Notes: a model not told the origin generated them from the letters alone. 64,000 nt of DNA from Rhodovulum sp. (GCA_002706605.1 PALT01000005.1:186001-250000); one strand, 5' to 3'; shown: positions 44,926 through 54,004, counted from the first letter of the stretch. Numbers and translations: made by a program.

Positions 44926-46314
44926 TCAGCCTTTCCCGATGGCAAAGCTTTTGACGTAGTCCTCGGGTGTGGCGGGATCGAACGTCTTGCCCATGATGGT
45001 GTGCGATTTGTAGGTCACATCCGGCGCGGCATAGCCCAGATCGTTCATGACCTTCTTCGCATCGGCGGCAAGGTAGACCTGCTCGGCGACCGATTTGTAA
45101 TCCACGTCGCCCTCGATATAGCCCCAGCGCTTCATCTGGGTCAGGATCCACACGCCCATCGAATGCCACGGGAACGGGTCGAAGTCGATCCGGTCGGGCA
45201 CCTGTTTCACCTCACCAAGACCATCGGCATAAGTGCCGGTCAGCACCTGCTCGATCACCGGAACCGGCTGGTTGAGGTAATTGGTGGGCGCGATGGCGGC
45301 CGAGATTTCCTTGCGGTTATCAGGGTTTGAGGCGTATTGCGTCGCGTCGATGATCGATTTCAGCAACGCGCCATAGGTGTTGGGCAGTTCCGTCGCGAAC
45401 GACAGAGGCGCGGCAAAGGCACAGCACGGGTGACCTTCCCAGATGTCTTTGGTCAGGGTGTGGATGAACCCGATACCTTCCCAAACGGCGCGTTGGTTGA
45501 ACGGATCAGGCGACAGATAGCCGTCAAGGTTCCCTGCACGCAGGTTGGCAACCATCTCGGGCGGCGGAACCACGCGGATCTGGATGTCGACATCGGGGTC
45601 CAGACCGAATTCCGCCACGTAATAGCGCAGCAGAAAGTTGTGCATCGAGTATTCAAACGGCACCCCAAAGGTAAAGCCCTTCCACTGTTTCGGGTCGCGC
45701 TTGTCCAGATGTTCATTCGACAGAACGATCGCCTGACCGTTGATGTTCTCAACGGCGGGCATGATATAGGGCTCGGCCACCGACCCTGCGCCCAGCGTCA
45801 TCGCCAAGGGCATCGGCGTCAGCATGTGGCTGGCGTCATATTCGCCCGACAGGGATTTGTCGCGCGCAACGGCCCAACCGGCGGTCTTGATGACCTGTGC
45901 ATTCAAACCATAGCGTTCATAAAAGCCCAGCGGTTGCGCCATAATGATCGGCGTCGCACAGGTAATCGGCACAAAGCCGATGTTCAGATCGGTCTTCTCG
46001 GGCGTGCCAAGGTTGTCCAGAATGGCCGCCTTGGCCTGTTCCAGCGGGAATACAGACGCCAGTGCCGAGGCAACCGTGCCCCCGCCCAGCATGCCCATGA
46101 ACGAACGGCGGCTGATGTCGTTATTGCCAAAGACCGACCGGACAACCGCGCTCTCGACAGCGCGCTCCAGCATGTCTTCAGAGGACATAGCGGTCGGTTC
46201 GATGTGGTCCTTGTCGTGACCGTGCCCGCTCATACAGCCGTCACAGCCGCAATCGGCCCCGTGACGCAGGTCGGTCTTATCAGAGAATGGATTGCCTAAG
46301 CTCTTGATCGTCAT
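44926..46314 (-). CDS. CmpA/NrtA-family substrate-binding protein with Tat signal and Cys/His-rich leader (cyanate importer)
   Basis: Binding protein of 462 residues. The mature part follows the NrtA/CmpA pattern (DLNIGFVPITCATPIIMAQPLGFYERYGLNAQV, HPCCAFAAPLSFATELPNTYGALLKSI). Residues 68-73 are SRRSFM, a twin-arginine signal, followed by a hydrophobic stretch and LEQAKA as likely cleavage site. The 67-residue leader before it holds CGCDGC (22-27) and HGHDKDH (31-37), a possible metal- or cluster-binding patch. The ATG at 46314 has AGGGGGAC upstream. It is the first gene of the leftward cyanate unit and divergent from its probable regulator. Confidence 0.92.
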   Translation of the reverse strand: MTIKSLGNPFSDKTDLRHGADCGCDGCMSGHGHDKDHIEPTAMSSEDMLERAVESAVVRSVFGNNDISRRSFMGMLGGGTVASALASVFPLEQAKAAILDNLGTPEKTDLNIGFVPITCATPIIMAQPLGFYERYGLNAQVIKTAGWAVARDKSLSGEYDASHMLTPMPLAMTLGAGSVAEPYIMPAVENINGQAIVLSNEHLDKRDPKQWKGFTFGVPFEYSMHNFLLRYYVAEFGLDPDVDIQIRVVPPPEMVANLRAGNLDGYLSPDPFNQRAVWEGIGFIHTLTKDIWEGHPCCAFAAPLSFATELPNTYGALLKSIIDATQYASNPDNRKEISAAIAPTNYLNQPVPVIEQVLTGTYADGLGEVKQVPDRIDFDPFPWHSMGVWILTQMKRWGYIEGDVDYKSVAEQVYLAADAKKVMNDLGYAAPDVTYKSHTIMGKTFDPATPEDYVKSFAIGKG

Positions 46315-46465
46315 GTCGTCCCCCTGTTTTTGAACTGAGTGCTGGGGATAGAGTGACAGCGGAAGTCGCACTGAAACAGGCGGAGATGAAAATTTACGCA
46401 CGAACTAAAATTGCGAGTTTTCAATGTGTTACGGTGTACTATCCGTTCACCTTTTGACGATATTT

Positions 46466-46476
46466 CGTAAATTACG
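46466..46476. promoter_or_regulatory. candidate operator CGTAA-A-TTACG in the cyanate divergent promoter region
   Basis: A perfect 5-base inverted repeat with one central base lies in the 206-base gap between the importer and the divergent regulator. TTACG half-sites recur at 46394-46398 and 46430-46434. No sigma54 promoter (TGGCAC-N5-TTGC) is found on either strand in this gap. Confidence 0.4.
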
Positions 46477-46520
46477 ATTTTTCGTTATTGCACAGCGCCG
46501 CCTTTACCTAAGCTTTGGGC

Positions 46521-48377
46521 ATGACCCTCGACCTGCCACCACACGATTCCCTTTTGCCCGCGATCCCGCATCCGGTGATCGTGCTCGATACCCGCCGCGA
46601 CCGGATCGTGAACTGGTCGCCAGAGGCGGCGGACCTGCTGACCGGATCGACCGCGACGCCCCCTGCCCCGTTTGCGCAATATTTGGGCAAGGACCTGCCC
46701 CAATTCATCGTGTTTCTGGACGCGGTGCACCACCGCGGCGAGGGCTGGACGCGGGACGTCACCCTGACGCGGGCGGACGGCACGCCCTTGCGGGTCGAAC
46801 TGCGCGCACAACCCGTGCCTGGTCAGCCCGATCATGTGGCGATGATCCTGACCGACCTGCATGCCTTTGATCGACGCACCGAACAGGCGCAGGCGGCCGA
46901 GATTTTCCGCGCGGGCCTGTTGGAATGGCAACGGACCGAGACGTTCTTTGCCGAACTGGAACGCCAGAACCAATTGATCCTGAACGCGGCGGGCGAAGGG
47001 ATTTATGGCGTCAACGCCGAGGGCAAGACCACATTCGTGAACCGCGCCGCGCAAGAGATGCTGGGCTGGACCGTTGAGGACCTGCTGGGCCACGACATCC
47101 ATTCGATGATCCACCATCACCACCTGAACGGCGAGACCTATCATTCCCATGATTGCCCGATCTATCGGTCCTTCCGGTTTGAACAGGTCCACCGGATCGA
47201 GGATGAGGTGTTCTGGCGCAAAGACGGAAAACCGATCCGCGTGGAATATGTCTCGACCCCGATCTATGACCAACAGGTTCTCGCGGGCGCGGTGGTAATT
47301 TTCCGCGACATCACCGAGCGTAAGGAAAACGAACGCAAATTGCGCGACGCGCTGGATGAGGTGGCCGCGCTGCGCGACCGGCTGGAACAGGAAAACGCCT
47401 ATCTGCAAGAGGCGATCTCGACCGAGCGCGCGCATCACAACATCATCGGCACCTCGCCCGCGATCCGCCAAACCGTGCAACGCATTGATCTGGTCGCCAA
47501 CACCGACGCCACCGTCTTGATCAGCGGGGAAACCGGCACCGGCAAATCCCTTGTCGCCGCCGCCATCCACAAGGTCAGTTCGCGCGCCCGCCGCCCCCTG
47601 ATCCATTTCAAATGCAGCTCTTTCGCCCCCGAAGAGGTTGAGGCGGAACTGTATGGTCAAGTGCGCGGCGCACCCAACGGGGCCACGCGGGACAAGGCGG
47701 GCAAGCTGGAACTGGCCCATGGCGGGACCCTGTTTCTGGATGATGTTGAGGACCTGCCCTATGAAATTCAGGGCAAGCTGCTGTCGGTCCTGCAAAACGG
47801 GACCGTCACCCGTTTGGGCGACACGCGGGAAAAACCGCTGGATATCCGCGTCATAGCCTCGACCCGCCTGACCGAGGCCCAGATCAGGCGCAGCAGCCGC
47901 TTTCGCGAGGACCTGTTCCTGTTTCTGAACGTGTTTCCAATCACCTGTCAGCCCCTGCGCGACCGACAAGAGGACATTCCCCTGCTGGCCGCGCATCTGT
48001 TGAAACTGGCCTGTCGTCGGTTGAACCGGCCCGAGCCCGTGTTGACCGAAAGGGTGGTGGGACAGTTGCAATCCTATGACTGGCCCGGAAACGTGCGCGA
48101 ATTGCACAACGTGATGGAGCGCGCCGCCATCGTGTCCCAAGACCGCAAGCTGGTGGTCGAACTGGCCTCGACCGCGCCGATGGATCAGGGGCACACGCCC
48201 TTTCGCACCGAGGCGCAGATGACCGAGCTGATGCGCGCCAACCTGATCGCGGCCCTGCGCGAAACCGGCGGGCGGGTGTCGGGCCCGTCGGGTGCTGCGG
48301 CGTTGCTGGGGATCAAGCCCACGACGCTGGCCTCTCGTATCAAAACGCTGCGCATCACCGAAGAGGACTGGGCCTAG
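46521..48377 (+). CDS. PAS-AAA+-Fis regulator of the sigma54-activator family with degenerate GAFTGA
   Basis: Enhancer-binding-protein-like regulator of 618 residues. An N-terminal PAS-like part (about 10-115), a second PAS (about 155-270, GIYGVNAEGKTTFVNRAAQEMLG, with a His-rich MIHHHHLNGETYHSHDC), a coiled linker, an AAA+ domain and a C-terminal Fis-type HTH (SGAAALLGIKPTTLASRIK). Walker A GETGTGKS is intact. GAFTGA is replaced by GAPNGA (residues 383-388), Walker B reads FLDD instead of FLDE, and the second arginine finger is Phe468 while Arg462 is kept. These changes argue against normal sigma54 activation. It is divergent from the cyanate importer, its likely target. Confidence 0.88.
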   Translation: MTLDLPPHDSLLPAIPHPVIVLDTRRDRIVNWSPEAADLLTGSTATPPAPFAQYLGKDLPQFIVFLDAVHHRGEGWTRDVTLTRADGTPLRVELRAQPVPGQPDHVAMILTDLHAFDRRTEQAQAAEIFRAGLLEWQRTETFFAELERQNQLILNAAGEGIYGVNAEGKTTFVNRAAQEMLGWTVEDLLGHDIHSMIHHHHLNGETYHSHDCPIYRSFRFEQVHRIEDEVFWRKDGKPIRVEYVSTPIYDQQVLAGAVVIFRDITERKENERKLRDALDEVAALRDRLEQENAYLQEAISTERAHHNIIGTSPAIRQTVQRIDLVANTDATVLISGETGTGKSLVAAAIHKVSSRARRPLIHFKCSSFAPEEVEAELYGQVRGAPNGATRDKAGKLELAHGGTLFLDDVEDLPYEIQGKLLSVLQNGTVTRLGDTREKPLDIRVIASTRLTEAQIRRSSRFREDLFLFLNVFPITCQPLRDRQEDIPLLAAHLLKLACRRLNRPEPVLTERVVGQLQSYDWPGNVRELHNVMERAAIVSQDRKLVVELASTAPMDQGHTPFRTEAQMTELMRANLIAALRETGGRVSGPSGAAALLGIKPTTLASRIKTLRITEEDWA

Positions 48378-48508
48378 GCCGTTTCCACATCACACCCCAA
48401 GACGCCTAGGCGGCATATCGGCAAACCCGCCCTTGACCGCGGCCCCTTAAATTCGCGTAATGCGCGAACAGGCGTCACGCCAAACAAGCCTAAACTGTTG
48501 GAGCCAAA

Positions 48509-49006
48509 ATGTACGATGATACCGCCGCCACTCTGGGTGAACTTTGGATGGCGGGATCCATGATCATTTGGCTTTTGTCCTTTTTCATCAGTCTGATCTT
48601 TTTACGCGGCGCGACACGGTCCATCACGCGGATCACGTGGTTTGTCTGCTTAAATGCCGTTCCATTGCTCGGGGCGGTTGCCCTTGCCCCGTTTTTCCTG
48701 GACGAGATCAAGCCCTGGTCCGAGCAGTCGTGGCTGTTCATCGCTTATTTCCTGTGTGTGAACGTCGCGGTGGGCTATGGGTTGGCCGTGTTCGCCCATG
48801 CACGATCGGTCAATGCGCGCGCAAACGGGCGTCTTGCGTGGACGGGTGTGATCCCCCCCTTGTATCTGATCCTTTTGTTTTACCCCCCGCGTGAGCGTCA
48901 CCCCCTCACACCGGTTGGACGCCTGATCAAACTGTTCTGGTTCCTTGTTGGCATTTTCCTTTTGGTTTGCACGAGGGCGCTATGGGACCTGTACGCGTTG
49001 AACTGA
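48509..49006 (+). CDS. hypothetical membrane protein, four predicted helices
   Basis: I do not recognise the family. The 165-residue protein has hydrophobic segments at about 14-34 (AGSMIIWLLSFFISLIFL), 46-66, 75-97 (SWLFIAYFLCVNVAVGYGLAVF), 113-125 and 140-160 (LFWFLVGIFLLVC), so four or five inner-membrane helices. GGAG precedes the start. The 131-base gap upstream, after the regulator, holds nothing identifiable. It is followed by the HupE/UreJ gene at 80 bases. Confidence 0.65.
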   Translation: MYDDTAATLGELWMAGSMIIWLLSFFISLIFLRGATRSITRITWFVCLNAVPLLGAVALAPFFLDEIKPWSEQSWLFIAYFLCVNVAVGYGLAVFAHARSVNARANGRLAWTGVIPPLYLILLFYPPRERHPLTPVGRLIKLFWFLVGIFLLVCTRALWDLYALN

Positions 49007-49085
49007 TCCCGTCCATTGGACCGGCGGCGCGGAACAGGACCTTTGCACAGGTTGTCCCATGGTCCGGTCTTGATAGGACTGGCGC

Positions 49086-49778
49086 ATGGAAACGCGCAAA
49101 ACACTTTGGCCTGCCCTGATCGGCTGGGCCACCTTGATGATCGCAACCTCGGCGGCGGCGCATAACGTCACGGCGGGCGATGCGGGCTATATTCAGGAAA
49201 TCTGGGGCCTGCATCCAGGTCCGTTTGTCTATCTGGGGGCCAAGCATATGGTCACCGGATACGATCACATCCTGTTCCTGCTGGGGGTGGTGTTTTTCCT
49301 CTATCGCGGCAAGGACATCGCGGTTTACGTCAGCCTGTTTGCCATCGGCCATTCGGTGACGATGCTGGCCGGTGTTCTGGGGGGATGGGGCGTCAATGCC
49401 TATCTGGTCGATGCGGTGATTGGGTTGTCGGTGGCCTATAAGGCGCTGGATAACCTTGGCGTCCTGCGCGGCATGTTGGGGTTTCAGCCGAATACAAAGG
49501 CCGCCACCCTGATCTTCGGGTTGATCCACGGCACGGGCTTGGCCAGCAAAATTCTGGACTATGACATCGCGCCCTATGGTCTGTTCGGGAACCTGATCGC
49601 CTTTAACATCGGGGTCGAGATCGGCCAGATTTGCGCGTTGTTCGTCATTCTGACCCTGATGGGATACTGGCGGCGCGCGCCGAATTTCATGTCCCAAGCC
49701 TTTGTCGCCAATATCATCCTGTTCGGTCTGGGGATGGCCTTGATGGCCGTACAGATCGGCGGATATCTGAACGCCTGA
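49086..49778 (+). CDS. HupE/UreJ family membrane protein
   Basis: Integral membrane protein of 230 residues. After a signal-like first helix ending SAAAH, it has the family block GAKHMVTGYDHILFLLGVVFF with His and Asp residues, a second GLIHGTGLASKIL and a C-terminal IILFGLGMALMAVQI helix. HupE/UreJ proteins are thought to move nickel or cobalt for hydrogenase or urease, but no such enzyme is in the window. It is followed by a membrane-anchored protein gene 15 bases later. Confidence 0.85.
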   Translation: METRKTLWPALIGWATLMIATSAAAHNVTAGDAGYIQEIWGLHPGPFVYLGAKHMVTGYDHILFLLGVVFFLYRGKDIAVYVSLFAIGHSVTMLAGVLGGWGVNAYLVDAVIGLSVAYKALDNLGVLRGMLGFQPNTKAATLIFGLIHGTGLASKILDYDIAPYGLFGNLIAFNIGVEIGQICALFVILTLMGYWRRAPNFMSQAFVANIILFGLGMALMAVQIGGYLNA

Positions 49779-49793
49779 TCGAAAGGGAACGCC

Positions 49794-50393
49794 ATGCTCT
49801 ATGCCAAAGAACCCGACCTGTCCGCCCTGCCCAGCCGCAGCGCCCTGCGCAAACGGTTGATCGGCGCGGTTCTGGGGGCGGGATTGGTTGCCACGACCGT
49901 TGTGATGCCCGCCGAATACGGGATTGACCCGACCGGCGTGGGATCGGTCCTTGGCCTGACCGAGATGGGCGAGATCAAACGCGAGTTGGCCCATGAGGCC
50001 GCCAAGGATCACGCGGGCCTGCTGCCGTCGCTGTTCGGGATGATGGTCGGCGCGGCGCATGCCCAAACGGTTGAGGTCTGGCGCGATCAGATCGAATTCA
50101 CCCTTGCCCCCGGCGAAAGCGCCGAGTGGAAGATGGAAATGACCCGCGGCCAGACCGCGTTTTACCGGATGGTTGTGACCGGTGGCCGTGTCAATTTCGA
50201 CATGCACGGGCATGGGGATGCGGGCGATGCCGTGACCTATGAAAAGGCGCGCGGATCGACGGGATCCGAAGGACCGTTGCTGGCCACGTTTGACGGGGAT
50301 CACGGGTGGTTCTGGCGCAATCGCGACACCGTCGATGTGACTGTGTCCCTGTCCCTGCGCGGGGAGTACGTGACCCTAAAGCAAGAGCAATAG
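49794..50393 (+). CDS. single-span membrane-anchored protein next to HupE/UreJ
   Basis: A 199-residue protein with a cytoplasmic N-terminus rich in Arg/Lys (SRSALRKRLIGAVL), one anchor helix at about 20-40, a linker containing a second hydrophobic patch (LLPSLFGMMVGAAHAQ) and a periplasmic beta-rich domain TVEVWRDQIEFTLAPGESAEWKMEMTRGQTAFYRMVVTGG...FDMHGHGDAGD. The HGHGD stretch could bind metal. I recognise this only as the usual partner gene of this HupE/UreJ subgroup. It is probably cotranscribed with it. Confidence 0.7.
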   Translation: MLYAKEPDLSALPSRSALRKRLIGAVLGAGLVATTVVMPAEYGIDPTGVGSVLGLTEMGEIKRELAHEAAKDHAGLLPSLFGMMVGAAHAQTVEVWRDQIEFTLAPGESAEWKMEMTRGQTAFYRMVVTGGRVNFDMHGHGDAGDAVTYEKARGSTGSEGPLLATFDGDHGWFWRNRDTVDVTVSLSLRGEYVTLKQEQ

Positions 50394-50400
50394 GGTCACG
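50369..50400. terminator. stem-loop between convergent genes, possible terminator
   Basis: A perfect 10-bp stem CGTGACCCTA/TAGGGTCACG with a 12-base loop spans the stop codon of the 199-residue protein gene, facing the universal stress protein gene. No T-run is present, so it may act as a weak or Rho-assisted end. Confidence 0.4.
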
Positions 50401-50405
50401 CGGGA

Positions 50406-51266
50406 TTATCGGATCAGGACGACCGGCACCTTACAGGTGCGGATCATTTCCGATGTGGTCGAGCCGATGATCAACGTGCGCACGCGCGAATGGCCATAGG
50501 CCCCCATGACCAACATATCGAACCCGTCTTTTTCGATGACCTCGGACAGGGCTTCCTCGGCCTGACCGGACACCAGACGCGTGTCGACCTGATGACCACC
50601 GGCACGCAACAGGGCGGCGGCGTCGTTCAGAGCCTTGGTGGTCTGATCATTCTCGGGGCCGACCTTGACCACAGTGATCGACAGCCCCGCAAACAGCGGA
50701 TCACGCGCGACGTAATCCAGTGCCTTCATCGAGGTTGCGCCGCCATCAAAGGCGACCAGAACCTTGTTCACGGGCTTGAACGCGCGGCTGGTGACCAGAA
50801 CGGGTTTGTGCGACGCGCGCACGATGCGTTCGACATTAGACCCCAGATGCAGCTTGGCGAAATCGGCGGCCTCACCGCGTTTGCCGACGATGATCATCTC
50901 GCCGGTTTCTTCCTTGGCGGTCACGGTGTCGACGATGTCGCCCTGACGCAGGCGCGTCTCAACCCGCTCAACCCCTGCGGCGGTGACGATTTCGGCGGCG
51001 TCCTCAAGGATCGCGCGGCCATGGGCATGGGTCAGCTTGGCGCGCTGCTCGTCCAGTTCGGCCAGTTCCTGCAACAGGCGGCTGCGCGCGCCCAGACGGA
51101 TCGCGCCCGACAGGTCCTGCCGGTCCGGCGCATCGCGACGACCAAGGACGTGATAAAGCTTTACGCCCGCGCCCATCCGACCGGCGGCCCATGCGGTGTG
51201 GTGGCAGACGCTCTCGGAATAGGCCGAGCCATCCACCAATGCGATCAGGGTTTTTTCCGTGCTCAT
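50406..51266 (-). CDS. universal stress protein with two tandem Usp domains
   Basis: A 286-residue cytoplasmic protein made of two Usp domains. The first (about 5-155) starts TLIALVDGSAYSESVCHH; the second (165-286) starts KVLVAFDGGATSMKALDYV and ends with the ATP-binding loop GAYGHSRVRTLIIGSTTSEMI, the G-2x-G-9x-GS/T pattern. It is 11 bases from the SulP transporter gene upstream on the same strand, so the two are probably one operon. Confidence 0.92.
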   Translation of the reverse strand: MSTEKTLIALVDGSAYSESVCHHTAWAAGRMGAGVKLYHVLGRRDAPDRQDLSGAIRLGARSRLLQELAELDEQRAKLTHAHGRAILEDAAEIVTAAGVERVETRLRQGDIVDTVTAKEETGEMIIVGKRGEAADFAKLHLGSNVERIVRASHKPVLVTSRAFKPVNKVLVAFDGGATSMKALDYVARDPLFAGLSITVVKVGPENDQTTKALNDAAALLRAGGHQVDTRLVSGQAEEALSEVIEKDGFDMLVMGAYGHSRVRTLIIGSTTSEMIRTCKVPVVLIR

Positions 51267-51277
51267 ACCTGTTCTCC

Positions 51278-52765
51278 TCAGTGGCCGGTCAGCGCATCCA
51301 TCGCGCCCGGTTTGTCATGGATCGCCAGCTTGTCGACGATGGTCTCGGACGCCTTGTTCATTCCGATGATATCAACCTCGGCCCCCTCGCGGCGGAATTT
51401 CAGAACCGCCATGTCCAGCGCGGCAACCGAACTGATGTCCCAGATATGGGCGCGGCTGACGTCGATGGTGACCTTTTCAGGGGCCTCGCGGAAATCGAAG
51501 GCCTTCATGAAATCTTCGGTGCTGGCAAAGAACAACTGCCCCTCGACCGTATAGGTGCGGTGGCGGCCATCGGCGGTGATCTCGGACGTGACGCGGAACA
51601 GTTGCGCGATTTTCCACGCGAAAAAGATCCCCGACAGCAGAACGCCCACCAGAACCCCGATGGCAAGGTTATGGGTGTAGATCACGAAAAACACCGTCGC
51701 CAGCATCACGATCGAGCTGCTGCGCGGGTGATCGCGCAGGTCTTTCAGCGAGGACCAGCTGAACGTGCCGATCGACACCATGATCATGATCGACACCAGC
51801 GCGGGCATCGGAATGCGCCCGACCCAATCGCCCAGAACGACGCAGAAAATCAACAGCATCCCACCGGCAAAGAACGTCGACAACCGCCCGCGCCCGCCGG
51901 ATTTCACGTTGATCATCGACTGGCCGATCATCGCACAACCGGCCATACCGCCGATGAAACCGGTCGCCGTGTTGGCAAGGCCCTGACCGATACACTCCTG
52001 ATTACGGCTGGAGGTCGTGTCGGTCAGATCGTCGACCAGTTGCTGTGTCATCAGGCTCTCAAGCAGGCCCACAACCGCTACGGCAAGCGAATACGGGAAG
52101 ATGATCTGCAGCGTCTCAAGGTTCAACGGCACGTCGGGCAGCAAGAACACCGGCAGCGTATCGGGCAGCGCGCCCATGTCACTGACCGTGCGCACGTCCC
52201 AGCCAAAGGCCAGCGTAAGCGTGGTCAGCACAATGATGGTCACAAGTGGCGACGGAATAGCGCGCGTGACACGCGGGAACAGATAGATGATCGCCAGACC
52301 CGCCGCGACCAGAACATAGGTCAGCCACGTCACATTGCGCGGGTCCAGTTCCGGCAGCTGCGCCATGAAAATCAGGATGGCCAGCGCGTTCACAAACCCC
52401 GTCATCACTGATTTCGACACGAACCGCATCACAAACCCAAGGCGCAACAGGCCCGCCCCGATCTGCAACAGACCCGCCAGAACCGTCGCGGCCAGCAGGT
52501 ATTCCAACCCGTGATCGCGCACCAGCGTCACCATCAACACCGCTGTCGCGGCCGTGGCGGCCGAAATCATCCCCGGACGGCCACCGGTGATGGCGGTGAT
52601 CACGGCGATCGAAAACGACGCGTAAAGACCCACCTTGGGGTCGACGCCCGCGATGATCGAAAAGGCAATCGCCTCGGGGATCAGGGCCAAGGCGACCACA
52701 AGCCCCGACAACAGATCGGGCCGGATGTTATGTGTCCATTCGTGACGGTATTGCGCAAAAGACAT
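51278..52765 (-). CDS. SulP family inorganic anion transporter with STAS domain
   Basis: SLC26/SulP transporter of 495 residues. The membrane part (about 1-380) begins with [36 protein letters not shown], the SulP signature region, and ends before a cytoplasmic STAS domain (about 400-490, [14 protein letters not shown]...[27 protein letters not shown]). Substrate is not predictable: sulfate, bicarbonate and C4 acids are all known in the family. The start at 52765 has GGGA upstream; an ATG at 52780 is possible. It pairs with the universal stress protein gene. The 267-base region upstream holds no gene I can see. Confidence 0.9.
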   Translation of the reverse strand: MSFAQYRHEWTHNIRPDLLSGLVVALALIPEAIAFSIIAGVDPKVGLYASFSIAVITAITGGRPGMISAATAATAVLMVTLVRDHGLEYLLAATVLAGLLQIGAGLLRLGFVMRFVSKSVMTGFVNALAILIFMAQLPELDPRNVTWLTYVLVAAGLAIIYLFPRVTRAIPSPLVTIIVLTTLTLAFGWDVRTVSDMGALPDTLPVFLLPDVPLNLETLQIIFPYSLAVAVVGLLESLMTQQLVDDLTDTTSSRNQECIGQGLANTATGFIGGMAGCAMIGQSMINVKSGGRGRLSTFFAGGMLLIFCVVLGDWVGRIPMPALVSIMIMVSIGTFSWSSLKDLRDHPRSSSIVMLATVFFVIYTHNLAIGVLVGVLLSGIFFAWKIAQLFRVTSEITADGRHRTYTVEGQLFFASTEDFMKAFDFREAPEKVTIDVSRAHIWDISSVAALDMAVLKFRREGAEVDIIGMNKASETIVDKLAIHDKPGAMDALTGH

Positions 52766-53032
52766 CGGTTGATTTCCCATGGACCTGTGCACGGGCGCGC
52801 GCATCGGTCCGATTAGCGTTGGTTGCAGGGCCACGCGGGGGTCAGCCGCCCGTCCCGGTTTGCGGCCCTGTTAACGCCCACATGGCGCGATGCCAAGGTC
52901 GGGCGCTGGAAATCGACCCGTTTTCCCGCATATGTCGCAGATGCGCCCGTCCGTTGATCACCTCGCCCTCACATTCGCACTATTGAATAATAAATCCGCT
53001 TGGCGTTAACTGAGCGCAAAGGGAGGACCACC

Positions 53033-54004
53033 ATGACCCGATTTTCCATGAACCGGCGCAACCTGTTGCGTGCCGCGTCGCTTGCACCCCTGTTGACCCT
53101 GCCCGCCTTGCCGGTCGCCGCATTGACCGGCACGGACGGACGCCCGAACCCCAGCCATTTCCGCTTTGGTCTTGGGCGCGCGCGCCTGACCGTAGTCTCG
53201 GATGGCAGTTTGCAATTGCCCGTGGCGGGTCTGTCGGCCAACACGTCCGAGGAAGAGATCCTAGCCTTTCTGACTTCGCACCACCTGCCGACCCAGCAGA
53301 ACTATAGCCACACCAACCACATCGTGATCGAGATCGACGATGCGGTCATTCTGGTCGATATCGGGTCGGGTAACCGGTTCCTGCCGACGGCGGGCAAGCT
53401 GATGGAGAACCTGACGCTTGCGGGGATTGATCCGGCGTCGATCACCCATGTGGCCTTCACCCATGCCCATCCCGATCACATCTGGGGCCTGCGCGATGAT
53501 TTCGACGAGCCGATCCTGTTTGACGCCGAACATATCATCGGCGCGGCCGAGCATGACTATTGGCTACAGGACGGTTTGGCCAATTCCGTGGCCGAGAGCA
53601 TGCAGCAATTCGTCGTCGGCGCGGTGAATTCCCTGACGGCGGACGGGTTGGAATGGACCTTGGCCGATGACGGGGATGAGGTCGCGCCGGGCCTGCGGAT
53701 GATCGCAACGCCCGGCCATACACCGGGCCATATGTCCCTGATGCTTGAGGCCGACGGACAGCAGTTGATGATCCTCGGCGATGCGATGACCCACGCCTAT
53801 GTCAGTGTGGAACGCCCCGATTGGCACGGCGGGTTTGATGCCGACGGCCCACAGGCGGCGGCGACGCGCAATCGTTTGCTGGATATGGCGGCTACCGACG
53901 GGATTGCCGTCCTCGGCTACCATTTCCCGTTTCCGGGTGTTGGGCACATCATGCGCGCCTCCGACGGGTATCGGTTCATCCCGACAATCTGGACGTGGGA
54001 ATAA
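53033..54004 (+). CDS. exported MBL-fold metallo-hydrolase
   Basis: Metallo-beta-lactamase-fold hydrolase of 323 residues with a probable twin-arginine signal (MNRRNLLRAASLAPLLTLPALPVAA). Metal-binding motifs are FTHAHPDHIWGL (HxHxDH), IATPGHTPGHMSLML, LGDAMTHAY and GYHFPFPGVGHI. The ATG at 53033 has GGGAGG upstream. Export of this subgroup suggests a periplasmic hydrolase; lactone or ester substrates are known for relatives but nothing here picks one. It is a single gene, divergent from the SulP unit. Confidence 0.88.
   Translation: MTRFSMNRRNLLRAASLAPLLTLPALPVAALTGTDGRPNPSHFRFGLGRARLTVVSDGSLQLPVAGLSANTSEEEILAFLTSHHLPTQQNYSHTNHIVIEIDDAVILVDIGSGNRFLPTAGKLMENLTLAGIDPASITHVAFTHAHPDHIWGLRDDFDEPILFDAEHIIGAAEHDYWLQDGLANSVAESMQQFVVGAVNSLTADGLEWTLADDGDEVAPGLRMIATPGHTPGHMSLMLEADGQQLMILGDAMTHAYVSVERPDWHGGFDADGPQAAATRNRLLDMAATDGIAVLGYHFPFPGVGHIMRASDGYRFIPTIWTWE

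Noticed and set aside
46485-48194. 569-codon minus-strand ORF over the PAS-AAA+ regulator
   Set aside because: Antisense shadow of a gene with several conserved domains.
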